A DNA stretch of 34,710 nt from Halomicronema sp. CCY15110 (GTDB lineage: Bacteria; Cyanobacteriota; Cyanobacteriia; Phormidesmidales; Phormidesmidaceae), in contig NZ_JACSWC010000249.1 in NCBI RefSeq assembly GCF_016888165.1, positions 1-34,710 of the forward strand. The letters run 5' to 3'. The notes beneath the pieces were generated by a model. That model worked only from the letters and a program-made list of their open reading frames with translations. It was not told where the DNA came from and ran no database searches. The first letter of the stretch is position 1. Each line of letters starts with the position of its first letter. Shown one piece after another: positions 8,518 to 15,670 of the stretch. Made by a program: the position numbers and the translations under genes.

Positions 8518-9135
8518 ATGCCCCAGGTTGACTTTGCCGAGTTGGTGGAACAAGTGCGGACGGGCGTGGCGCTGGCGAGTTTTCCCACTGATACGGTGCC
8601 CGCATTGGCGGCCCGCCCCGATCAAGGCGATCGCATTTACGCCACCAAAGAACGCCCCTCTGACAAGCCCCTCATCCTGATGGGGGCCACATTGGACGAC
8701 CTGCTGCCCTACGTTAAGGGTACAGACGCCGAAATTGCGGTGTGGCGGCAGATGACTGAAATATACTGGCCTGGCGCATTGACCTTGGTGCTGCCCGCCA
8801 GCGATCGCCTGCCGCCTCAAATGAATCCGCTGCAAACAGGCACCCTTGGCATTCGCGTCCCTGATCACCCACTAGCGCGTTACATTCTCAGTCAGACCGG
8901 GCCGCTCGCAACCACCAGTGTGAATCGTTCTGGTCAATCCCCACTGGAGGATATGGCTGACATTGCGACCCAGTTTCCAGAGTTAGTCTTGCTGTCTGAG
9001 GCGGCGATCGCGGCAATCAAAGCCAAAATTGGCGACTTCGCCATGACTGCTTCGGGGGTGCCGTCTACTGTGGTGCGTTGGCAACCTGACGGGTGGGAAG
9101 TTTTGCGCCAAGGCTCAGTGCAAATTCCTGAGTAG
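8518..9135 (+). CDS. tsaC: L-threonylcarbamoyladenylate synthase (Sua5/YrdC/TsaC family)
   Basis: Uses L-threonine, bicarbonate and ATP to make threonylcarbamoyl-AMP, the first step of the universal t6A37 modification of ANN-decoding tRNAs. The YrdC domain fills the 205-residue protein: the nucleotide pocket TDTVPALAARPD, the KERPSDKPL motif (normally K.R....P) and VNRSGQSP with PGALTLVLPA are all recognisable. It lacks the extra Sua5 C-terminal domain, so it is the short TsaC type. The ATG at 8518 is preferred to one at 8482 because conserved sequence begins directly after it. The 107-base gap to the divergent DUF790 gene holds both promoters. Confidence 0.9.
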   Translation: MPQVDFAELVEQVRTGVALASFPTDTVPALAARPDQGDRIYATKERPSDKPLILMGATLDDLLPYVKGTDAEIAVWRQMTEIYWPGALTLVLPASDRLPPQMNPLQTGTLGIRVPDHPLARYILSQTGPLATTSVNRSGQSPLEDMADIATQFPELVLLSEAAIAAIKAKIGDFAMTASGVPSTVVRWQPDGWEVLRQGSVQIPE

Positions 9136-9317
9136 CCATCATGACCCGGCGGCGGTTCTCCCCAGCCGGTGGCTCGCTGCGCCCTCTGCCCCCAGCCGAT
9201 ACCCGGCTCCAGGCATCTTGTCAGGACGGGGGCGACCGATTTGTAAGACAACGTTGCAACTCGCCCGATTCTGGACAACAGGCTTTAGGCTAATACCGGA
9301 GTTGACAGGAACCAGGT

Positions 9318-10079
9318 ATGGCAGAGCAACCGGCCATTGAGGCAGCTTTAACCCCTGAAGCCAATTGGCAGATGGCCTATTGTCGCGCGATGGAAATGGC
9401 AAGCTTTAAGGGGGGCTTTTTGATGCGCACGGCCCATGAGCTGCGATCGCCCCTCAACAAAATCATCAGCCTGCAACAGATGATTACGGAAGGGCTCTGC
9501 GACGACATTGAGGAAGAACGCCAGTTCGTCGCTGATGCCTACGCGGCTTCGATGCAAATGCTGGCCTACCTTGATCTAATGATCCGCGTCTCCAAAATTG
9601 AGGTGGGACGTCTGACCCCGCTGCTCCAGCCTGTGTCGTTAGCCGAAGTGCTCACGCAAGTGCAAGACCTCACACAAGTGCAAGTGGCCGATCGCAACTT
9701 ACGGCTCCAGGTGGACTTGCCCCCCGCCGATGTGATGGTTGAGGCCGACCCGGCATGGTTGCGTAACTTGCTGACGATGCTGATTGAGATCGCGGTAGAG
9801 GGGAGCGATCGCGGCACCCTCTCCCTAGCAGCTGCCCCCGCCGCCGCTCACACGTATGCCATCGGCCTGATCGATGATCGCGCGACCACGCCCTGGCAAG
9901 AACCGACCGAACTACCGCCCCCACCAGAGTTCACCCTTGATGGCAACCTCTCCACGAGCCTCCGCATGAGTCTAGTCCAGGCCATGGTGCAGGGGATGCA
10001 GGGACAACTATCCGTGATTGCTGACAAGCATGAGGGCACCCAACTGCAACTCCGGTTGCCATTAGCCTCTAACCCATGA
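9318..10079 (+). CDS. Histidine kinase-like protein with a degenerate ATPase domain
   Basis: A 253-residue soluble protein. A HisKA dimerisation domain is clear: the phosphoacceptor H40 lies in the H-box AHELRSPLNK and is followed by a helix pair ending in IRVSKIEVG. The C-terminal half aligns in layout with a HATPase domain but the N-box is degenerate (LRNLLTMLIEIAVEG has Glu where the Mg-binding Asn is expected), and the G1 box is reduced to GLIDDR. The C-terminal strand pattern GTQLQLRLPL is typical. It may phosphotransfer poorly or act only as a phosphatase or scaffold. No sensor domain, membrane segment or partner regulator is adjacent. The start ATG at 9318 follows AGGAACCAGGT. Confidence 0.75.
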   Translation: MAEQPAIEAALTPEANWQMAYCRAMEMASFKGGFLMRTAHELRSPLNKIISLQQMITEGLCDDIEEERQFVADAYAASMQMLAYLDLMIRVSKIEVGRLTPLLQPVSLAEVLTQVQDLTQVQVADRNLRLQVDLPPADVMVEADPAWLRNLLTMLIEIAVEGSDRGTLSLAAAPAAAHTYAIGLIDDRATTPWQEPTELPPPPEFTLDGNLSTSLRMSLVQAMVQGMQGQLSVIADKHEGTQLQLRLPLASNP

Positions 10080-10114
10080 AGCGACAGTCCTCCATTCCTT
10101 AGCAGCAGCAAGCG

Positions 10115-10534
10115 TCACTGACAGGGATATTTCGCTTCCATGTCGGCGACGATTTTCGTCAAGAACTTTTCCAGTTCATCCAAATCGATTTTTGCCAGAT
10201 TGGTCATGTACAAACATGATTTTGCCGTTTTGACTTTGCCGAGGCGTTTTAAGTCTTCGGCATAATCGGCAAAACCTTGCATCACATAAAGGGTAGAGTT
10301 TTGCTTGCGCGGGGCAAACCCCGTCATCAGCCAGTCATAGGTGCCTGTTGAATTGGTGTACTCATAGCTGCCAAAACCCACAATGGAGTCGCCCCACATG
10401 ACCGCCTTGCGCTGAGTCACCTTTTCAAAGAGCGCGAGCAGAGTAAACGCATCCGCTTTACGTGTCTCTTTTTCTAAGCTTTCTAGAAATTGAGTGACAC
10501 TTTTGTCATTGGGGCGGGTCTTGAGTTCGGCCAA
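10115..10534 (-). CDS. DUF1801 family protein (YdhG-like)
   Basis: A 139-residue protein of the DUF1801 family, small soluble alpha/beta proteins of no fixed function. Typical markers are VMWGDSIVGFGSYEY near the middle and the C-terminal LEKFLTKIVADMEA helix. The reading frame can be extended to a GTG at 10543, but a complete AGGAGGTGA ribosome binding site overlaps that GTG. The same site is correctly spaced (about eight bases from AGGAGG) for the TTG at 10534, which I take as the start. Convergent with the histidine kinase-like gene, 35 bases away. Confidence 0.75.
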   Translation of the reverse strand: MAELKTRPNDKSVTQFLESLEKETRKADAFTLLALFEKVTQRKAVMWGDSIVGFGSYEYTNSTGTYDWLMTGFAPRKQNSTLYVMQGFADYAEDLKRLGKVKTAKSCLYMTNLAKIDLDELEKFLTKIVADMEAKYPCQ

Positions 10535-10841
10535 TGTGTTCACCTCCTGTCAATGGGGAAACCGTAAATGGTTAAAGAATGAGGATCAAAGAACATCCAA
10601 GTTGTTAGGGCAGGCATCTTACCTACCTGGGGACAGCCGAGACGGCTATTCCAACTGATTAAATCCTCAGGCATCAGGAACGGCGTGGGCCCTGGTACAG
10701 TCTCGAGACTTGGGCCATCGGTGATTATAAAGCTGGCCTCATGAATAGTTGAAGTCTCTCTATACTCGGGGGAATCACCGAGACGATACCCCGATACATC
10801 GGGCACACTTAGACTGTACTGGTGAGCAATCAGTTAACGCT
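10535..10841. other. Gene-poor intergenic region with palindromes
   Basis: No convincing gene. It contains the repeat copy at 10628-10660 and a perfect 12-base palindrome AGTCTCGAGACT at 10699-10710, itself flanked by GGCCC and GGGCC that could form an outer stem. An 88-codon minus-strand frame runs through it but consists largely of these repeats, so I do not call it. Confidence 0.5.
10628..10660. repeat. Diverged copy of a palindromic intergenic repeat
   Basis: This stretch, core ACAGCCGAGACGGCTATTCC, matches the reverse complement of the perfect hairpin at 15522-15556 with a few mismatches and extends into the shared tail CTGATT. Its arms (AGCCG/CGGCT) can still pair. It lies in the 300-base gene-poor gap upstream of the DUF1801 gene. 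Confidence 0.6.
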
Positions 10842-11039
10842 ATGACATCTCAAAATCTTACCCTAGCTCTAGCGGAGCTACAGGCTCGCAAGGTCTCTAC
10901 GGGCAGCATCAGTGACAGCCATCGCCGAGTTCTGGCACAGGCCCTGGGTTCTCCAAACCTTGAGGCATCTGAGCGATTGGCCATTGACCGTTTACTGGTT
11001 GGGGCGATGGGCGATCGCTGTCCCCATCCTCAACAATAG
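10842..11039 (+). CDS. Small hypothetical protein
   Basis: A possible 65-residue protein starting MTSQNLTLALAELQARK, predicted soluble and helical with a Leu/Ala/Glu-rich pattern, ending in GDRCPHPQQ. I do not recognise it. Codon choice resembles neighbouring genes and it holds a HIP1 site near its end, but no ribosome binding site is visible ahead of the ATG. The frame is open upstream to 10749 without better starts. It may be a small regulatory protein or chance. Confidence 0.4.
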   Translation: MTSQNLTLALAELQARKVSTGSISDSHRRVLAQALGSPNLEASERLAIDRLLVGAMGDRCPHPQQ

Positions 11040-11434
11040 TGTGGGCTTTGAGCGATCCGTGGGGACATTGTCACCGCAACACTTCAAACTTGGCTGGCAA
11101 AGCGTGACGAGTCCAGCCCTCAATAAGACAGCGGCTACTCCCAGGCTGATGATCTGAGAATTTTTGAACGGATACCCGCGCAGGCTCGTCAATCACGACA
11201 AGCTGGAATTTTCTAGAAACGATTGTCTGAATCGCACAGGGTGAGCCTGTCGAATCCCATAGACTGAGGCGATCTTGCAAAGGCCATCTAAAATCTGCAT
11301 GGATACAAAGCCGCTGAGCGGTCAATCTCTCGCCCCCCAAATTTGTTTTAACGCCCGATAAAAGCAGCCCCCAAACACACAGGGGCACGGTAAGTTGGTT
11401 CACATCAGCGTTAATGGGTGAGGTGAGCGATCGC
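11040..11434. other. Intergenic region, no supported gene
   Basis: About 395 bases between the small hypothetical gene and the SDR gene. A 121-codon minus-strand frame spans 11071-11436 but matches nothing I know, overlaps the SDR start and includes the repeat-like string CACAGGGTGAGCCTGTCGAA at 11236-11255, so it is left uncalled. GAGGTGAG just before 11435 is the ribosome binding site of the SDR gene. Confidence 0.5.
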
Positions 11435-12100
11435 ATGGCAACTTATCTAGTCACCGGGGCCAACCGGGGTATCGGTTTAGAATATTGCCGCCAGCTACAG
11501 CAACGGGGGGATGCCGTCATTGCGGTGTGTCGCAGTAGTTCCCAAGACTTGGATGCCCTTGGGGTGCGGGTTGAAACTGGCGTAGACATCACCTCGGACG
11601 ATTCAGTGGCGCAATTGGCCGAAAAATTGCAGGACACTCGTCTGGATGTGCTCATTAATAATGCGGCCATTGTGGAACGCATTAGCCTGGCAAATTTAGA
11701 TTTTGAGAGCATTCGCCGTCAGTTTGAGGTGAATGCGATCGGCACGTTGCGGCTAACCCATGCCTTACTTCCCCAGGTGGTGACCGGCGGCAAAGTGATT
11801 ATCATGACCAGTCGTATGGGCTCCATTGAAGACAACACCTCTGGTGGTTCCTATGGCTATCGCATGTCTAAAGTGGCGGTCTCGATGGCGGGTAAGTCGC
11901 TGGCCATTGACCTCAAACCGCAAAATATCGCCGTCGCCATTCTTCACCCCGGTTTGGTGAGCACCCGCATGACCGGCTTTACCCCCAATGGCATTACCCC
12001 CGAAGAGTCAGTGAAAGGGTTGCTAGCCCGCATTGATGAATTAACTTTGGAGCATACGGGCAGCTTTTGGCATAGCAATGGTGAAATTTTGCCGTGGTAG
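11435..12100 (+). CDS. SDR family NAD(P)-dependent oxidoreductase
   Basis: A 221-residue short-chain dehydrogenase. The Rossmann glycine motif is TGANRGIG near residue 9, followed by the NNAAI motif near 75, a catalytic Ser in the IIMTSRMGSI region, and YGYRMSKVAV carrying the catalytic Tyr-x-x-x-Lys. PGLVSTRM follows as in the C-factor/carbonyl reductase-like group. The substrate cannot be told. The ATG at 11435 is chosen because it opens directly into the Rossmann strand and follows GAGGTGAG at good spacing. It looks monocistronic. Confidence 0.9.
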   Translation: MATYLVTGANRGIGLEYCRQLQQRGDAVIAVCRSSSQDLDALGVRVETGVDITSDDSVAQLAEKLQDTRLDVLINNAAIVERISLANLDFESIRRQFEVNAIGTLRLTHALLPQVVTGGKVIIMTSRMGSIEDNTSGGSYGYRMSKVAVSMAGKSLAIDLKPQNIAVAILHPGLVSTRMTGFTPNGITPEESVKGLLARIDELTLEHTGSFWHSNGEILPW

Positions 12101-12459
12101 GTCACCGATAGCCCTGAAGAAAAACGGGTAGGCGGCCATTTTGATAAAGGCGAATCGCGGTGTTTCTCTGCCACGGTTCCTTGAGTCAGCATTCGTTCCG
12201 TTCTGAGCTTTGAGCCTGGGTTAAAGCAGTGAGTTCGGGCCGATCGCTGCGATCCCTTTCAGCCAATGAGCCTGGACACCTGTTGCCATGTTCAACAGCG
12301 CTACTGAACACGGTGACAGACGCTTAGGGACTTGCGTGCAAAAAAGAGCCCCATGAACCGAGTTTCGACTCCGCTCAACTCTCGATACTGGCAGGTTGAG
12401 CGAAGTCGAAACCGGATTGCACGGGTACTTTATTTAATTGCAGTTCCCTTAGCGTTGCT
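12101..12459. other. Convergent intergenic region
   Basis: A 359-base gap between the SDR and transglutaminase-like genes. It holds the inverted repeat at 12362-12412 and no open reading frame that looks coding. Nothing else is seen in it. Confidence 0.5.
12362..12412. repeat. Imperfect inverted repeat (TTTCGAC...GTCGAAA family)
   Basis: GTTTCGACTCCGCTCAAC (12362-12379) and GTTGAGCGAAGTCGAAAC (12395-12412) are reverse complements with a single mismatch, separated by 15 bases. Repeats of this type recur in intergenic DNA of many bacteria. It lies between the convergent SDR and transglutaminase genes and might also end transcription, though it lacks a T-run. Confidence 0.75.
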
Positions 12460-13368
12460 CTAACTGGCTACCGGGAATTCTGGTAAGGTGCCAAGTTTTC
12501 GGATGCTGACGTTGACTTCCATCCCGAGGTAGTCATGGGCTTCGCCGTACCAACTGCCCGAGAGGGGCATGACTTGTCCTGGGTGGCGAGCGATCGCCAC
12601 CCGAATTAGTTCAAACCCTTCGGTAATGCGATTAGTGGGGTCATAGTTGCACCAGCCTGCCCCCGGCAGATAAACCTGCAACCAAGCGTGAGTCGCCCCG
12701 GAGCCCGTCATGCCGACTTCGCCACCATCCAGCGCCTCATCATAGAGATAACCACTCACAAAGCGACAGGCAAATCCCAGTCGTCGCAGGGCTTCGATCA
12801 TCAGCCAGGCATAATCGCGGCACGTCCCTTGCTTTTGCTTCAGCGTTTCACCGGGACTTTGGGTGCCTTCAGTTTCTCGGGCTTGATATTCCAGACTGTT
12901 CCAAAGCTCATCCATCATGCGTTCCAGTACATCTAAGGCGTCGTCGCGATCGCCCGCCACAAAGCGTTTGGCCCAGGCGGCAACGCTACCATCCTCATCT
13001 TCGGCATGGGGCCGCATAAAATTCGACAAATCGATCCATTCATCCGGCGTGTACTGAATCGGCACTTCTTTGGCCCGCTCTGACAGGGGAAAGTCTTCCG
13101 CATCTTGAATGCCAAAATGCTCTCCCCGCAGGCGATAAGTCACCTTTAACTCCGCCGCCGAGTTCTCAAACTGCAAGATGGCCACGTTGTTCGACAAGGT
13201 ATCCATCATCCAATGCACCTTGGCTGGGATGTTGATATCCAGTGAATACTGCAGAATGCGACCGCTATAGCCCAAACTCGGCAAAAAAATCGCCCGATGA
13301 TCCCCAAAAGTCACTGGCTGGCGATATCGATACGTGGTGACATGTTCTAAGTCATAAATGACAGTCAT
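12460..13368 (-). CDS. Transglutaminase-like cysteine protease family protein
   Basis: A 302-residue protein. An N-terminal beta-rich domain (bacterial transglutaminase-like N region, starting YDLEHVTTYRYRQPV) precedes the catalytic domain. The Cys-His-Asp triad is visible: Cys in GTCRDYAWLMIEALRRLGF near residue 180, His in THAWLQVYLPG near 226 and Asp in YDPTNRI near 243. Family members are putative proteases or amidases, often linked to peptide or polymer processing; the substrate is unknown. There is no signal peptide, so it is likely cytoplasmic. Upstream lie a short tandem repeat and an 18-base palindrome that could be regulatory. Confidence 0.9.
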   Translation of the reverse strand: MTVIYDLEHVTTYRYRQPVTFGDHRAIFLPSLGYSGRILQYSLDINIPAKVHWMMDTLSNNVAILQFENSAAELKVTYRLRGEHFGIQDAEDFPLSERAKEVPIQYTPDEWIDLSNFMRPHAEDEDGSVAAWAKRFVAGDRDDALDVLERMMDELWNSLEYQARETEGTQSPGETLKQKQGTCRDYAWLMIEALRRLGFACRFVSGYLYDEALDGGEVGMTGSGATHAWLQVYLPGAGWCNYDPTNRITEGFELIRVAIARHPGQVMPLSGSWYGEAHDYLGMEVNVSIRKLGTLPEFPVAS

Positions 13369-14119
13369 GGCGCATCCTTTGATGAAAGTGCAGTGCCGAC
13401 TAATAGCGATCGCTGCTCGTATTGATTGGCCGTACTCGTACCCGTTGATTAGCCGTACTCGTACCCAGTGGCTGCAGCTTAGCCACGGCTTCTCATCCGA
13501 TGGAAAGCCGTTCTGAATCTACATACCTCAATTCTTTCATGAGTGGACCAAATTTCCGCCATTTGCAGGATGCTCGACTCATGCCCGAGGAGATGCCCAG
13601 CAGTGCCGTCATCCAGTCCTCAACCACCGTTAATGGCATATTGGGGCGGATAGTAGAGCTAGCTCTACTGGGTAGTTAGAGACGAGTGGGCAGGTGAGGA
13701 CGCCTACCCAACCAGGTTTTTCCATATTTTGGAGATCGCCAAAGGTTGCTCTGGCTTTCTCGACCGACACCGTGTTTTTCGTTGAACCCATGAACGGGTT
13801 AATTTAAGCCGATCGCCTCAAGCAGGGCTAATACTGGACATGCCTCCCGGCGGTCAATGGACTCAGGATGCAGTCATCCCCCCAGCTTGAGGCCAATCCC
13901 GGCAAATCTCACAAGAACTAACCTTTCGGTCTTCTTGATGTCCTCTGGCGATCGCTAACTTGCTGTCGCTTCAAGTGCTGTGGAACATCGGTCGAATCGG
14001 CTTCCAGCCAGCCGCACTCACTGGTCGGTGAAAACAACATGTCTGAACCGCCCGGTGCTGCGATCTCGAACGGCCAGGATGGCCATTTAACAATAGAGTA
14101 GCCCCGACAGGACTAGGCT
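13369..14119. other. Long gene-free region
   Basis: About 750 bases with no plausible open frame on either strand. It holds the 23-base tandem repeat at 13422, a perfect 18-base palindrome AGTAGAGCTAGCTCTACT at 13652-13669, and a small hairpin AACCC-(6)-GGGTT at 13785-13800. I see no tRNA or riboswitch. Parts may be decayed coding DNA, but I cannot identify the source. Confidence 0.5.
13422..13466. repeat. Short tandem repeat, 23-base unit
   Basis: TTGATTGGCCGTACTCGTAC at 13422 is repeated at 13445 as TTGATTAGCCGTACTCGTAC, one substitution apart, both followed by CCC. It lies 54 bases upstream of the transglutaminase-like gene. Confidence 0.8.
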
Positions 14120-14788
14120 TCAGGCACTGTAGGGCGTGTCCAAACTATTGACGAACACATTGGTCGATAAGGGCAAACGGCCCGGATTTTTGCGGGGTTC
14201 TGCGGCAAACCCAATGGCTAGCAGCACGGCCACCACAATATCGGCGCGATCTTCTGCCCCAATCACTTTTTTGACGGCATCCTCTTGCCAACCATTCAAA
14301 AATCCTGACGATAACCCCATCGCCTCAGCCGCTAAAGCGGTGTGCGTGGCCGCGATCATCGCATCCTTGATGGCATACTCGCGGCGGCGCTCGCCCAAGT
14401 TTTCTTGAAACTGGGGAATCGCCTGCTTGAAGTAATCCACCGTTTTTTGGGGCCAAGCGCCGCGTTCTAGCGCCGTTTGATAAATCTGCTCCATCAGCGC
14501 TTCGTCTTGCCAGGCAGTGGTGCTGGCAGTGAAGACAAAGGTGACGGGGGCTTGCTGCACCTGTTGCTGCCCAAATGCGGCTTCGGTTAGCGCTTGTCTT
14601 TGCGCTGCACTCTGCACCAGCACAATGCGCCAGTCTTGCAGGTTATAACTGCTGGGTGCGGCAACCGTCAGCTCGACCAGCCGCTGTAGCATCTCTGGCG
14701 GAATGGCTTCGTCCTTAAAGGATTTGATCGCTCTACGGGTAGTAATTGCGGTGAAGGTATCTAGAGGGGATGACAAAGACGCGTTCAT
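14120..14788 (-). CDS. Nitroreductase family protein
   Basis: A 222-residue FMN-dependent NAD(P)H oxidoreductase. Family markers are TRRAIKSFKDEAIP at the N terminus (phosphate-binding Arg-Arg), APSSYNLQDWRIVLV near residue 48 and the C-terminal VVAVLLAIGFAAEPRKNPGRLPLS, where GF/GY and R contact FMN. The natural substrate is unknown. The ATG at 14788 (MNASLSSPLD) follows GAGG about ten bases upstream and is preferred to the ATG at 14806, which has no such site. Monocistronic. Confidence 0.9.
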   Translation of the reverse strand: MNASLSSPLDTFTAITTRRAIKSFKDEAIPPEMLQRLVELTVAAPSSYNLQDWRIVLVQSAAQRQALTEAAFGQQQVQQAPVTFVFTASTTAWQDEALMEQIYQTALERGAWPQKTVDYFKQAIPQFQENLGERRREYAIKDAMIAATHTALAAEAMGLSSGFLNGWQEDAVKKVIGAEDRADIVVAVLLAIGFAAEPRKNPGRLPLSTNVFVNSLDTPYSA

Positions 14789-15116
14789 CAAAAACGAACC
14801 TCTCATAATTGGTCAATTTTGCTGCCAGCGAGCGATCGCTTCAAGTGGTCGAAAGCGGTGACGCCAAACTGTCAGTCACGCAGCTTTAAACCTGCGACTT
14901 GTTAAGTCTAGTTGGTGCTCTGGCGATGTCCCTACTATCCTAAGGAGCAATTTGCGATGAGGTTTGATGCCCTTAGGCAGAAATTGAGGGTGCGATCGGC
15001 AATAGTCAGCACGTCACCAAGCAGTGTGCGCCGATTGTAGTTGAACTTTCTGATATTTCTTGCGGAAAAAGAAAGAATCAAGCTGAAAGCTATAGGCAGC
15101 AACAGATGGATGGTTG
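14789..15116. other. Divergent intergenic region
   Basis: About 330 bases between the nitroreductase gene and the small membrane protein gene, with both promoters presumably inside. A minus-strand frame crosses it but looks like noncoding shadow. No repeat or RNA gene is evident. Confidence 0.4.
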
Positions 15117-15368
15117 ATGGAAGCACTCGCTCTGCTATTTGTGATAGGAGCCTTTGTAGCGCTTTTGGTTCCTGAGAAAAAACCGAAAAAGCCCAGTGCT
15201 GGCGATGATTTGTTGAAAGGGTTGAAAGCTGTCGCTGGGGAAATCTTTGCCGACAATCTGCTGAAGGATCCGCCTCGTCCAGGCAAGAAACCAGGTAACC
15301 CGTGGGAATCACCCTGGGCTGCAATGCTCTTCACCATCCTGATCGGCATCCTGCTGACCTGTTTTTGA
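15117..15368 (+). CDS. Small two-helix membrane protein, hypothetical
   Basis: A predicted 83-residue protein starting MEALALLFVIGAFVALLV, a first membrane helix, followed at once by the basic stretch PEKKPKKP, a soluble middle segment (DDLLKGLKAVAGEIFADNLL), a Pro/Gly/Lys-rich hinge and a second helix at the C terminus (AAMLFTILIGILLTCF). I do not recognise the family. The hydrophobic-basic pattern and clean frame suggest it is real. The frame can start one codon earlier at a TTG; ATG at 15117 is the simpler choice. It stands alone. Confidence 0.6.
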   Translation: MEALALLFVIGAFVALLVPEKKPKKPSAGDDLLKGLKAVAGEIFADNLLKDPPRPGKKPGNPWESPWAAMLFTILIGILLTCF

Positions 15369-15670
15369 TGGCGACAGTTTACGCATCAGTCTGCCAAGGC
15401 TGAGGGCCAAAACGCGCCTGGGAGCAATGTCAAGCATGAGGTCTATCCGGCGTTAGCTCGTCCTCTATTGCAGAAGACGGGGTCGTCGTGTGACGCCAGC
15501 GTATATGGGATGGGGGTTGAATCAGTGGGAACAGCCGTCTCGGCTGTTCCCACTGACAGGTCTGGCATTAATTAGCCAGCATTGGGATTTATCTAATTCT
15601 GATTCTTAAATGCGATCGCATCCTGCCTGGCTGATTGACAGTGTGCTATCGCCATCGTCAGCTCGACACC
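15369..15670. other. Convergent intergenic region
   Basis: Roughly 300 bases between convergent genes, holding the hairpin repeat at 15522-15556 and one HIP1 site. No gene is seen. Confidence 0.4.
15522..15556. repeat. Perfect palindromic hairpin repeat
   Basis: TCAGTGGGAACAGCCG and its exact reverse complement form a 16-bp stem around the loop TCT. A diverged copy is at 10628-10660, so this is a dispersed palindromic element rather than a simple terminator. It lies between the convergent small membrane protein and SLBB genes. Confidence 0.8.

Noticed and set aside
10540-10806. 88-codon minus-strand frame upstream of the DUF1801 gene
   Set aside because: Largely made of palindromic repeat sequence; no ribosome binding site.
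11071-11436. 121-codon minus-strand frame before the SDR gene
   Set aside because: No recognisable domain, overlaps the SDR ribosome binding site and includes a dispersed repeat.
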